A DNA stretch of 6,406 nt from Bacillota bacterium (GTDB taxonomy: Bacteria > Bacillota > Clostridia > Acetivibrionales > DSM-1351). The stretch covers positions 1 to 6,406 of the forward strand of contig JAEZFR010000363.1 in NCBI GenBank assembly GCA_023417285.1. Reading direction: 5' to 3'. This document shows positions 1 to 5,651 of this stretch, in pieces. Within the stretch, counting starts at the first letter, position 1; each line of letters begins with the position of its first letter. The position numbers and the translations under genes were made by a program. The notes under the pieces are model-generated. The model saw only the letters and a list, made by a program, of their open reading frames with translations, was not told the origin of the DNA and searched no databases.

Positions 1-1016
1 GTATACATGAATCCTCAGAACGAACTCTTCGTTACATGGAAAAGCTAAAAATAACTTCTAGTGAAATTGTTCATATTCTAGAAACAGTAAGTAATGTATC
101 AAAGCAAACACAATTGTTAGCACTCAATGCAACGATTGAATCAGCTCGTGCAGGAGAGCATGGTAAAGGCTTTGCAGTTGTTGCTGATGAAATCCGCAAG
201 CTTGCTGATGATACTGCAAATTCCGTTAAAAACATTAATACATTAATTAATGCTATTCAGCAAGAAGTATTCAGTGTTGACGGAGTAGTTAGCGAGAATG
301 CTCAGAGAGTTCAAAAGGCTAATGCCGCTTCCAAAAATATTGAATCTAACCTCGGTATTATAGATAGCTCCTTTAATGATGTGTGTACTATGATTAATCG
401 AATAGGTGCACTATCCAAAGAAGAAGTAGAAATTACTAAAAATGTTGGGTCAGAGATAGAGGCTGTAGAGCAAGTAATGCTTAAAACAGCTCAACATGTA
501 GATGGTGTGCGTACTTCGGTTCACCAGCAAAAAAACAAAATGGAGCAAATTGCATCCATGGGTTCAAGGTTGAATGAGGCCTCCTCAAACCTTGCAGATC
601 TATTCTCCAGCGAAGCAGATAACCTTGAAAGTATCGGAAACAACGCATCCGAGATGGCAAATGAATGTTTCAAAATTATAAAGGATGAGATATGCACTAA
701 TGAAAAAATTATTGGATCAAATGACACTAATACACATAGTGAAGTGCTTTCGTCCATAATTAAGAAATATAGTTTTATTGAGGCAGCTTGGACAAATGAC
801 TTAAAGGGACGCTTCATATGCTCCATTCCAGAGGCTGGAATAGCAAATGCTAATGTAAGAGAGTGGTTTAAGCAAAGCATTGTTGGAGAAGATTTTGTAT
901 CCCAGATATATATATCTGCCATCACAAGAAACCCTTGTATCACAGTCTCTTCAGCTATTAGAGATAAAACTGGCAATATTATAGGCGTAGTGGGAGTGGA
1001 TATTAAGCTCGCGTAG
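1..1016 (+). CDS. Methyl-accepting chemotaxis-type receptor, C-terminal part (5' end outside window)
   Basis: The reading frame is open from base 3 with no stop, so the gene starts upstream; the ATG at 36 is internal. The visible part opens with the conserved cytoplasmic signalling hairpin of chemoreceptors (QTQLLALNATIESARAGE, then GKGFAVVADEIRKLAD). This is the tip that binds CheA and CheW. A long helical stretch follows, the return arm of the coiled coil, to about residue 225 counted from the ATG at 36. The last 90 residues look like a PDC/Cache sensor domain, with REWFKQSIVGEDFVSQIYIS, then PCITVSSAIRD and GVVGVDIKL. No membrane segment lies between the two domains, so this sensor domain should be cytoplasmic. 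In most chemoreceptors the sensor is N-terminal and outside the membrane, so the order here is unusual. The ligand cannot be told. It has no functional link to the sulfur genes that I can see. Confidence 0.9.
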   Translation, partial: IHESSERTLRYMEKLKITSSEIVHILETVSNVSKQTQLLALNATIESARAGEHGKGFAVVADEIRKLADDTANSVKNINTLINAIQQEVFSVDGVVSENAQRVQKANAASKNIESNLGIIDSSFNDVCTMINRIGALSKEEVEITKNVGSEIEAVEQVMLKTAQHVDGVRTSVHQQKNKMEQIASMGSRLNEASSNLADLFSSEADNLESIGNNASEMANECFKIIKDEICTNEKIIGSNDTNTHSEVLSSIIKKYSFIEAAWTNDLKGRFICSIPEAGIANANVREWFKQSIVGEDFVSQIYISAITRNPCITVSSAIRDKTGNIIGVVGVDIKLA

Positions 1017-1026
1017 ATATTACTGG

Positions 1027-1063
1027 AGCCAAATAGGTATTAGGCTAACATTGCTATTTGGCT
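1027..1063 (+). terminator. Perfect 10-bp inverted repeat after the chemoreceptor gene; possible terminator
   Basis: AGCCAAATAG (1027-1036) and CTATTTGGCT (1054-1063) are exact reverse complements around a 17-nt loop, starting 11 nt after the chemoreceptor stop codon. Position fits a transcript end. No T-run follows, so it is not a typical intrinsic terminator and may only protect the 3' end. The right arm overlaps the 17-bp repeats described separately. Confidence 0.4.
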
Positions 1064-1110
1064 AGCATTGATATTAAGCTAACAAAAATATTATTCTAGC
1101 ATTTTGTTGA
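1043..1110 (+). repeat. Four degenerate 17-bp tandem units
   Basis: Units at 1043-1059, 1060-1076, 1077-1093 and 1094-1110 share a core of the form GCTARCATTG followed by an AT-rich tail. The first two are close (GGCTAACATTG, GGCTAGCATTG); the third and fourth are more diverged. GATATTAAGCT, spanning the end of unit 2 and start of unit 3 (1070-1080), also occurs at the end of the chemoreceptor coding region (999-1009). The array may therefore have grown from duplicated 3' coding sequence. No coding potential is seen. Confidence 0.45.
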
Positions 1111-1167
1111 TGTTTAGATTAAGTTAGCGTTGTATTAAATAAATTGCCCTGCATAGGCTGTCGGTAC

Positions 1168-1198
1168 TTGCACATATCCTGTCTAAATTACATATACT
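1168..1198 (+). promoter_or_regulatory. Weak candidate promoter for asnB
   Basis: TTGCAC (1168-1173) and TATACT (1193-1198) resemble -35 and -10 boxes, but the 19-nt spacer is longer than the preferred 17. It is the best match I can find upstream of the asnB leader hairpins. It would give a leader of about 95 nt containing both stem-loops. Low certainty. Confidence 0.2.
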
Positions 1199-1211
1199 AA
1201 AATTGAAGTTT

Positions 1212-1274
1212 AGGACAATGACGTCATCCAAAACAGATGTTATTGTCCTTTTAAGTGGGAATATTTGTCCCATT
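1212..1274 (+). promoter_or_regulatory. Two-hairpin leader upstream of asnB
   Basis: The first stem pairs 1212-1225 with 1236-1249, 14 bp including two G-U pairs, around a 10-nt loop; four T follow (1249-1252). The second pairs 1254-1260 with 1268-1274, 7 bp with one G-U, around a 7-nt loop, and ends 13 nt before the ribosome binding site. The G-U pairs become A-C mismatches on the other strand, so the first structure belongs to the plus-strand RNA. It could be an attenuator of asnB or a late terminator of the upstream transcript; the short T-run makes termination weak. I see no T-box GGACC-type core and no known riboswitch signature. Confidence 0.45.
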
Positions 1275-1287
1275 AATAATTTCAATT

Positions 1288-1292
1288 GGAGG
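1288..1292 (+). promoter_or_regulatory. Ribosome binding site that decides the asnB start
   Basis: GGAGG lies 7 nt before the ATG at 1300. It is too close to the ATG at 1294 (1 nt) and downstream of the in-frame GTG at 1255. The ATG at 1300 also places Cys at residue 2, as glutamine amidotransferases of this class require. Confidence 0.85.
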
Positions 1293-1299
1293 TATGAAT

Positions 1300-2463
1300 A
1301 TGTGCTCAATTCTTGGTTTAGCAAATTTCAATGACACTATAAGCCTTCCTCAGAATATTGTTGAGGATATGGGAAAAAGGCTAGGACACAGAGGACCAGA
1401 TCAACATGGTTTTTATAGAGATAGTTACGTATGCTTTCAACACAACAGACTTGCAGTTATTGATGTCGAGCATGGACTGCAGCCTATGACTGCCCGCTTT
1501 GAGGGTAAGAACTACACTATTATTTATAATGGAGAAATATATAATGCAAGTGAACTTAGAAGTGAACTGGAACAACTAGGTGTAAGCTTTTCAACACATT
1601 GTGACACTGAAGTGGTGCTTTATTCGTACATAATTTGGGGTATGAACTGCTCTGAAAAGTTAAATGGAATATACGCATTTGCCGTTTATGACGAAGCCTC
1701 CAGAAGTATTTATCTATCTCGTGATAGAATGGGAGTTAAGCCGTACTTTTATACCATGGTAGATGGTACTCTTATATTCGCGTCTGAAGTAAAAGCAATA
1801 CTTGCTCATCCTAGAGTTTCAGCAGAATTATCAAAGGAAGGCATTTGGCAGCTCTTATACTTATCACCTATGCGCCCAACTAACAATGCTATTTTCAAAA
1901 ACATATACGAGATTTCACCCGGTCACCATGGAACTTTTAATAGAAATGGGTTAAGGTTATCACCATATTGGAATCTTTGTGCTTATGAATTAGAAGATAG
2001 TGAAGCTCAAATAATAGAAAAAACAAAATACTACCTTACTGATGCTATCGAGAGACAGCTTGTTTCAGATGTGCCTTTATGTACCTTTTTATCAGGAGGA
2101 TTAGATTCCTCCGTCGTAACAGCTGCAGCAAAAGCAGACAAAATAAACGGAGAAAAACTATGTACATATTCCTTTGAATACGAAGGTAATAAAAAGCATT
2201 TTACTGCAACCTCTTTTCAGCCTGAAAGCGACGATGAGTATGCTGTCTGGCTAGCAGATTATTTAGGTACCGACCATACTGTATTAACAGTATCACAGCA
2301 GGAAATTGCAGATCTCCTTGTAGATGCCATGAAATTCAGAGATTACCCCGGCATGGCAGATGTTGACTCCTCATTATTGTATTACTGCAAAGAAGTTAAA
2401 AAAAGGCACACAGTGGGTCTGTCAGGGGAGTGCGCATACATAGTGGGGAATATTGTGTTTTAG
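1300..2463 (+). pseudogene. asnB: Asparagine synthetase (glutamine-hydrolysing), 3'-truncated
   Basis: AsnB converts aspartate, glutamine and ATP to asparagine in the cytoplasm. The N-terminal class II glutaminase domain is intact: Cys2 nucleophile after Met removal, HRGPD at 30-34, YNGEIYN at 76-82, CDTE at 101-104, SRDRMGVKPY, then FASEVKAIL. The synthetase domain starts well, with the ATP pyrophosphatase loop SGGLDSS at residues 265-271. Similarity stops after SGECA at residue 379 (base 2436), where the family continues with DE.FGGYPW. Here eight unrelated residues (YIVGNIVF) and a TAG follow. The product would be 387 residues against about 520-630 in the family, lacking the rest of the synthetase active site. 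It might still hydrolyse glutamine but should not make asparagine. No remnant of the missing part is visible before cysK, so the 3' end was lost by deletion or rearrangement rather than a simple frameshift. An assembly join is the other explanation. Confidence 0.85.
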
Positions 2464-2472
2464 TTATTAAGA

Positions 2473-2509
2473 GGCTACCACACTATATAAAACTTTAGTG
2501 TGATAAGCC
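2473..2509. other. Stem-loop just after the asnB break
   Basis: CACACTA (2479-2485) pairs with TAGTGTG (2496-2502) around a 10-nt loop. After one mismatch the stem extends through GGCTA (2473-2477) against TA plus GCC (2504-2509) with one bulge, giving about 12 bp. No T-run follows on either strand. It starts 10 nt after the stop codon of the truncated asnB, inside the sequence that replaced the gene's 3' end. It could be an old terminator brought in by the rearrangement or an end of a lost mobile element; nothing distinguishes these. Confidence 0.4.
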
Positions 2510-2533
2510 CCCTAAATTTCGTCGAGTCCAGTA

Positions 2534-2598
2534 ACTTATTGTTATTCCTGCCACAAGCTCTAAAACTTGCGACAGGTCTCATTACTTATTATTCCTGC
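2534..2598 (-). repeat. Short duplication of the cysK 3' end flanking a hairpin
   Basis: ACTTATTATTCCTGC (2584-2598) covers the last codons and stop of cysK. The same word with three extra bases, ACTTATTGTTATTCCTGC, lies at 2534-2551. The copies are about 50 bp apart and enclose most of the cysK downstream hairpin. This looks like a small tandem duplication or a recombination scar at the junction with the broken asnB. Confidence 0.5.
2547..2576 (-). terminator. Probable 3' stem-loop of the cysK transcript
   Basis: On the minus strand an 11-bp stem (CCTGTCGCAAG against CTTGTGGCAGG) forms around an 8-nt loop, 12 nt after the cysK stop. Two pairs are G-U on the minus strand and would be A-C mismatches on the plus strand, so the structure belongs to the cysK RNA. 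No T-run follows, so it may stabilise the 3' end more than terminate. Confidence 0.5.
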
Positions 2599-3524
2599 TG
2601 AAAAAGAGCTGTTGACAAATAGCGTTCACCAGTATCCGGTAGAACAACAACTATTGTCTTCCCTTTGTTTTCAGGTCTTTTTGCAATCTCTGTAGCTGCA
2701 TAGGCAGCTGCTCCAGATGATATACCTACTAACAGGCCCTCAAGTTTTGATAGTTGCCGCGATGCTTCAAAAGCTTCTTCGTTTTTAACCTTAAAGATCT
2801 CATCAACAACATTAATGTTAAAAATATCAGGAATAAAACCAGGACCAATTCCCTGAATTTTATGTGGGCCTTTTACCCCTCCTGATAAAACAGGTGAGTC
2901 AAAAGGTTCTACGGCAATAACCTTAACATTTGGATTTTTGGCTTTAAGTGCCTCGCCTGCCCCTGTAATAGTTCCGCCAGTTCCCACTCCGCCTACTAAG
3001 ATATCAACCTTACCATCAGTGTCTCTCCATATTTCCTCTGCTGTAGTTTTTCTATGAATCTCGGGATTTGCAGGATTCTTAAACTGCTGCGGGATAAATG
3101 AGTTAGGTGTTTGAGCTGCTATCTCTTCTGCCTTTTTGATAGCACCAGGCATTCCCTCTGCTCCGGGAGTTAATACCAGTTCTGCTCCTAATGCCTTTAG
3201 CAGGTTTCTTCTCTCAATGCTAAAGGTTTCTGGCAAAGTAATAATAAGCTTATAGCCTTTTGCAGCTGCTACGAATGCAAGACCAATACCTGTATTACCA
3301 CTTGTAGGCTCTATGATAACAGTATCTTTGTTAATTAATCCTTTATCTTCTGCATCCTTAATCATTGCATATGCAATTCTATCCTTGACACTACCCAGTG
3401 GATTAAAGTATTCCAGCTTAGCTAAAATTTTAGCGTCTAGACTATTTTTTGTGTTATAGTTTGTAAGCTCAAGTAATGGAGTGTTTCCAATCAACTCAGT
3501 CAAGCTTTTAAAAATTCTTGCCAT
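2589..3524 (-). CDS. cysK: Cysteine synthase (O-acetylserine sulfhydrylase)
   Basis: This PLP enzyme makes L-cysteine and acetate from O-acetylserine and sulfide in the cytoplasm, the last step of cysteine synthesis. At 311 residues it has the usual full length. Visible features are LIGNTPLLEL near the start, PLP lysine K47 in NPLGSVKDR, the substrate loop PTSGNTG at 73-79, the phosphate-binding glycines GVGTGG at 179-184, GISSGAA at 268-273, and PDTGERYLS near the end. The ATG at 3524 is preceded by AAGGGGG at a proper distance. The gene stands alone on its strand, with a consensus promoter upstream, and diverges from the cymR-like gene. In Bacillus and Staphylococcus, CysK also binds CymR and makes it a cysteine-responsive repressor, and the layout suggests the same here. 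No cysE (serine acetyltransferase) is present in the window. Confidence 0.96.
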   Translation of the reverse strand: MARIFKSLTELIGNTPLLELTNYNTKNSLDAKILAKLEYFNPLGSVKDRIAYAMIKDAEDKGLINKDTVIIEPTSGNTGIGLAFVAAAKGYKLIITLPETFSIERRNLLKALGAELVLTPGAEGMPGAIKKAEEIAAQTPNSFIPQQFKNPANPEIHRKTTAEEIWRDTDGKVDILVGGVGTGGTITGAGEALKAKNPNVKVIAVEPFDSPVLSGGVKGPHKIQGIGPGFIPDIFNINVVDEIFKVKNEEAFEASRQLSKLEGLLVGISSGAAAYAATEIAKRPENKGKTIVVVLPDTGERYLSTALFQQE

Positions 3525-3544
3525 AAAAAGTACCCCCTTATAAA

Positions 3545-3559
3545 TAATATAATTCCGAT
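3545..3559 (-). promoter_or_regulatory. Candidate operator in the cysK leader
   Basis: On the minus strand this reads ATCGGAATTATATTA, about 12-26 nt downstream of the predicted cysK start point, where a bound repressor would block transcription. A near-identical word (ATCGGAATTACATTA, 14 of 15 matching) lies on the plus strand at 4189-4203, just after cymR. CymR sites in Bacillus contain a GGAATT half as I recall, so this is a plausible CymR site. It is inferred, not shown. Confidence 0.35.
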
Positions 3560-3576
3560 TTGTTTACTATGATTTT

Positions 3577-3605
3577 ATTATATTCTTCATATCTTTACTT
3601 GTCAA
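3577..3605 (-). promoter_or_regulatory. cysK promoter
   Basis: On the minus strand a perfect TTGACA (3600-3605) and a perfect TATAAT (3577-3582) are separated by exactly 17 nt. Transcription should start near 3570, giving a leader of about 46 nt. Such a consensus promoter would be strong unless repressed. Confidence 0.85.
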
Positions 3606-3613
3606 TAGAAAAT

Positions 3614-3631
3614 TATATATTTCATATCGAT
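3614..3631. promoter_or_regulatory. Candidate shared operator, copy in the cysK/cymR divergent region
   Basis: TATATATTTCATATCGAT on the plus strand matches TATATGTTCCATATCGAT at 5601-5618, upstream of the first PLP gene, at 16 of 18 positions. Here it lies just upstream of the cysK -35 box and between the two divergent promoters. Its ATATCGAT core is a near-perfect palindrome. The shared position in sulfur gene control regions suggests a common regulator. Confidence 0.35.
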
Positions 3632-3649
3632 TTAATATGTTATTATATA

Positions 3650-3678
3650 TTGACTTATTTCAGAGGTTTATATACAAT
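3650..3678 (+). promoter_or_regulatory. Promoter of the cymR-like gene
   Basis: TTGACT (3650-3655) and TACAAT (3673-3678) with a 17-nt spacer each match the sigma-A consensus at five of six positions. Transcription should start near 3685, giving a leader of about 39 nt. Confidence 0.7.
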
Positions 3679-3685
3679 ATAAGTA

Positions 3686-3713
3686 CATTAACATACCAAT
3701 TTACTATGTAATG
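3686..3713 (+). promoter_or_regulatory. Inverted repeat at the cymR start point, possible autoregulatory site
   Basis: CATT-ACATA (with one bulged A at 3690) pairs with TATGTAATG around a 9-nt loop. It begins at the predicted transcription start and its last base is the first G of the GGAGG ribosome binding site (3713-3717). It could be a DNA operator for self-repression or an RNA hairpin affecting translation. Confidence 0.35.
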
Positions 3714-3723
3714 GAGGAAACCT

Positions 3724-4170
3724 ATGAGAATCTCTTCAAAAGGCAGATATGGATTGTCAGCTATGATATGTATAGCAATGACGGCAAATACGGATGAACT
3801 TATAACAGTTAATTGTGTATCTGAAAAACTAGGTATTTCAAAGATATATCTTGAGCAGGTATTTTCGCTCCTTAAGCGTGCCAAACTAGTTGTTTCGATA
3901 AAGGGTGCTCAAGGAGGGTATCAGTTGGCAAGGAAACCTGAAGATATGAGTTGTTATGATATTTTGCATGCTCTTGAGCAAAGTCTATTCGAACAAACGG
4001 ATAGCTCAGTCGATGAAAGAGCTCCCGATATTGAGAAGGTGTTGAGGAATTCCGTCTGGACTCATCTAGATAACGTTATTATAAAAGAGTTAAAAGATAT
4101 AACATTAAAATCCTTAGTCGATAAGGTTGATAGCAGTAAACTAAATAGTAATCTTATGTATTATATATGA
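3724..4170 (+). CDS. cymR: Rrf2-family regulator, probable CymR (cysteine metabolism repressor)
   Basis: A 148-residue DNA-binding protein. The N-terminal winged helix-turn-helix is typical of Rrf2 proteins: MRISSKGRYGL at the start, the recognition region LGISKIYLEQVFSLLKRA at 36-53, and the wing with IKGAQGGYQLAR at 59-70. The helical C-terminal part should dimerise. Its cysteines (16, 31, 77) do not form the three-cysteine iron-sulfur cluster site found around residues 92-104 in IscR, so it is not IscR. The protein ends NLMYYI; Bacillus CymR also ends in Tyr-Ile as I recall, and an Ile C-terminus is the hallmark of proteins that dock in the CysK active site. With cysK next door this supports CymR, which represses cysteine genes when cysteine is plentiful. 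GGAGG lies 6 nt before the ATG. The gene is divergent from cysK and has its own promoter. Confidence 0.85.
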   Translation: MRISSKGRYGLSAMICIAMTANTDELITVNCVSEKLGISKIYLEQVFSLLKRAKLVVSIKGAQGGYQLARKPEDMSCYDILHALEQSLFEQTDSSVDERAPDIEKVLRNSVWTHLDNVIIKELKDITLKSLVDKVDSSKLNSNLMYYI

Positions 4171-4201
4171 TAACTAGTGAAATCAGTCATCGGAATTACA
4201 T

Positions 4202-4254
4202 TAATATCAGCTAATTTAGTTACCTTAGTTATACTAATATCAGCTAATTTAGTT
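4202..4254 (+). repeat. 20-bp perfect direct repeat, 33-bp period
   Basis: TAATATCAGCTAATTTAGTT occurs at 4202-4221 and again at 4235-4254, in the spacer between cymR and the bidirectional terminator. The first copy partly overlaps the GGAATTA word at 4189-4203. No coding potential. Its spacing of about three helical turns would suit a protein-binding array, but it may be a simple duplication. Confidence 0.6.
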
Positions 4255-4278
4255 TTCTTGACTATATTAGTACCAAAC

Positions 4279-4333
4279 AAAATCAGTTTCTCTTAATTGC
4301 TTGTCATTCGCAAAGAAGAGAAACTGATTTTTT
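4279..4333. terminator. Bidirectional intrinsic terminator between cymR and the first PLP gene
   Basis: A perfect 16-bp stem (4279-4294 with 4316-4331) encloses a 21-nt loop that holds a further TTGC/GCAA pairing. On the plus strand six T (4328-4333) end it, after cymR. On the minus strand TTTTGTTT ends it, and the stem starts 13 nt after the stop of the convergent PLP gene. It should serve both transcripts. Confidence 0.9.
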
Positions 4334-4343
4334 ATGCCCAAAT

Positions 4344-5468
4344 CTATATGGAATTGATTGCATTTTCTAGGTCATTTATTAAATCTTCTGCATTTTCAAT
4401 GCCCACAGACAATCTTAGCAGCCTATCATTAATTCCTACCCTTTCTCTTATTTCTTCAGGTATGGAAGCATGGGTCTGCAACATTGGATAAGTCATCAGG
4501 CTCTCTACGCCTCCTAAGCTTTCTGCAAACAAAATTATTTTGATATTTTCCAATATTGAAGCTACCCTTTGTGCGCTGTCCACCTCAAATGCAATCATTG
4601 CTCCATATCCGCTTGCCTGCTGCTTAATCAGACTGTGGCCTTCATGCTCTGGAAATCCCGGATAATAAACCTTTTTGACCACTTTACACTGTTTAAGCCA
4701 CTGTGCAACTCTAAATGCATTTTGCTGCTGCCTATCCATTCTCACTGCAAGTGTCTTAATTCCTCTAAGCAAAAGCCAACTATCAAATGGAGATAAAACG
4801 GCCCCTTCAGATTTTTGAATAAATTGCAATCTCTCACAAACCAATTCACTATTAGTCACTATAAATCCCGCTAAAGTGTCATTGTGACCGCCAAGGTATT
4901 TAGTCCCACTGTGAATAACTATATCCGCCCCCAAAGCAAGAGGCTTCTGAAAGTATGGTGTGAGGAATGTATTGTCAACTATAGTATGTATATTCTTTGA
5001 TTGAGCCAGCTGAGCAATACCCTTAACATCACTAATCTTCATAGTCGGATTGGTGGGTGTTTCAATAAAAATGGCTTTTGTATTGGGTTTTATTAATTCT
5101 TCAACTCGGCTAAGGACACTCGTATCTACATAAGAAAAATCAATCCCATACTTGCGATATACTTCTTCAAATATTCTGTATGTGCCCCCATAAATATCAT
5201 CAGAGACTATCAGGTGATCCCCAGGTGAGTACATAGATAATATTGCAGATATTGCTGCCATTCCACTTGAAAATGCAAAGCCGTATTGGGCCTGTTCGAG
5301 GTTTGCTATTGTTTTTTCTAACTCTTCCCGCGTAGGATTTTGAAGCCTTGAATAATCATAGCCTGTAGATTTGCCTAAGCCAGGATGTGAAAAAGTTGCC
5401 GATTGATAAATTGGAAAGCTTATAGCTCCTGTTTGTTCTTCAAAATAACGATTGCCATGTACAGCCAA
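4344..5468 (-). CDS. Trans-sulfuration PLP enzyme, cystathionine gamma-synthase-like
   Basis: A Cys/Met-metabolism PLP enzyme of the gamma family, cytoplasmic. From the TTG at 5468 it has 374 residues, close to the family length of about 380. Visible are PIYQSATF, the phosphate-binding YSR at 39-41, SSGMAAI at 68-74, VDNTF at 164-168, PLP lysine K190 in HSGTKYLGGHND, SPFDSWLLLRGIKTL, and SLGGVESLMTYPMLQTHASIP. The TYP..QTH form of the last motif resembles Bacillus MetI (cystathionine gamma-synthase/O-acetylhomoserine thiolyase) more than the lyases, so a role in methionine synthesis is likeliest. Gamma-synthases and gamma-lyases are hard to separate by sequence. The start is uncertain: the family begins near NFETLAVHG, and that motif is encoded in frame directly upstream of 5468 (codons for NFET). 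The true start is therefore probably upstream, near 5501, where only ATT is in frame after a good ribosome binding site. It converges on cymR. Confidence 0.9.
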   Translation of the reverse strand: MAVHGNRYFEEQTGAISFPIYQSATFSHPGLGKSTGYDYSRLQNPTREELEKTIANLEQAQYGFAFSSGMAAISAILSMYSPGDHLIVSDDIYGGTYRIFEEVYRKYGIDFSYVDTSVLSRVEELIKPNTKAIFIETPTNPTMKISDVKGIAQLAQSKNIHTIVDNTFLTPYFQKPLALGADIVIHSGTKYLGGHNDTLAGFIVTNSELVCERLQFIQKSEGAVLSPFDSWLLLRGIKTLAVRMDRQQQNAFRVAQWLKQCKVVKKVYYPGFPEHEGHSLIKQQASGYGAMIAFEVDSAQRVASILENIKIILFAESLGGVESLMTYPMLQTHASIPEEIRERVGINDRLLRLSVGIENAEDLINDLENAINSI

Positions 5469-5507
5469 GGTCTCAAAATTTAATAGTTTAACATCCCCAA
5501 TAAAATC

Positions 5508-5517
5508 ACTCCTCTTT
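5508..5517 (-). promoter_or_regulatory. Ribosome binding site that conflicts with the TTG start of the first PLP gene
   Basis: AAAGAGGAGT on the minus strand is the only good site. It is about 40 nt from the in-frame TTG at 5468 but 7 nt from an in-frame ATT (5499-5501). An out-of-frame TTG (5500) and ATG (5494) follow it and reach a TAA after a few codons. Either ATT is used, or the 5' end carries a frameshift. Confidence 0.6.
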
Positions 5518-5600
5518 ATCTTGTTTTGTATAACTGCTTTATCCCTGCTAAATATAGCTAGTCGATGATTTTTTATTATGATACTTATATTCTAGAGATC

Positions 5601-5618
5601 TATATGTTCCATATCGAT
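5601..5618. promoter_or_regulatory. Candidate shared operator, copy in the leader of the first PLP gene
   Basis: TATATGTTCCATATCGAT on the plus strand matches the word at 3614-3631 at 16 of 18 positions. Relative to the predicted promoter it lies roughly 27-45 nt downstream of the start point, where binding would repress. Confidence 0.35.
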
Positions 5619-5651
5619 ACAATCATTACTATTCTTATAGGATTTATACAG

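Noticed and set aside
521..976. Minus-strand open frame within the chemoreceptor gene
   Set aside because: It mirrors a well-supported coding region and has no recognisable protein features.
1255..1299. In-frame GTG at 1255 as the asnB start
   Set aside because: It lies inside the second leader hairpin, has no ribosome binding site, and would bury the essential Cys. The GGAGG-preceded ATG at 1300 fits the family.
1124..1324. Minus-strand 66-residue open frame across the asnB leader
   Set aside because: It overlaps the leader hairpins and the asnB start, lacks a ribosome binding site that I can see, and resembles no family.
2442..2456. Resemblance of AGTGGGGAATATTGT to the asnB leader (1254-1268), suggesting a recombination crossover
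   Set aside because: The match is short and needs two gaps; it is within chance for this composition.
3660..3884. Minus-strand 74-residue open frame
   Set aside because: It overlaps the cymR promoter and the start of cymR, which are strongly supported.
3724..4170. IscR-type iron-sulfur cluster regulator
   Set aside because: The protein has no cysteine cluster in the 90-105 region; the neighbours are sulfur amino acid genes, not iscSU.
4297..4491. Plus-strand open frame at the terminator
   Set aside because: It runs through the bidirectional terminator and into the PLP gene on the other strand.
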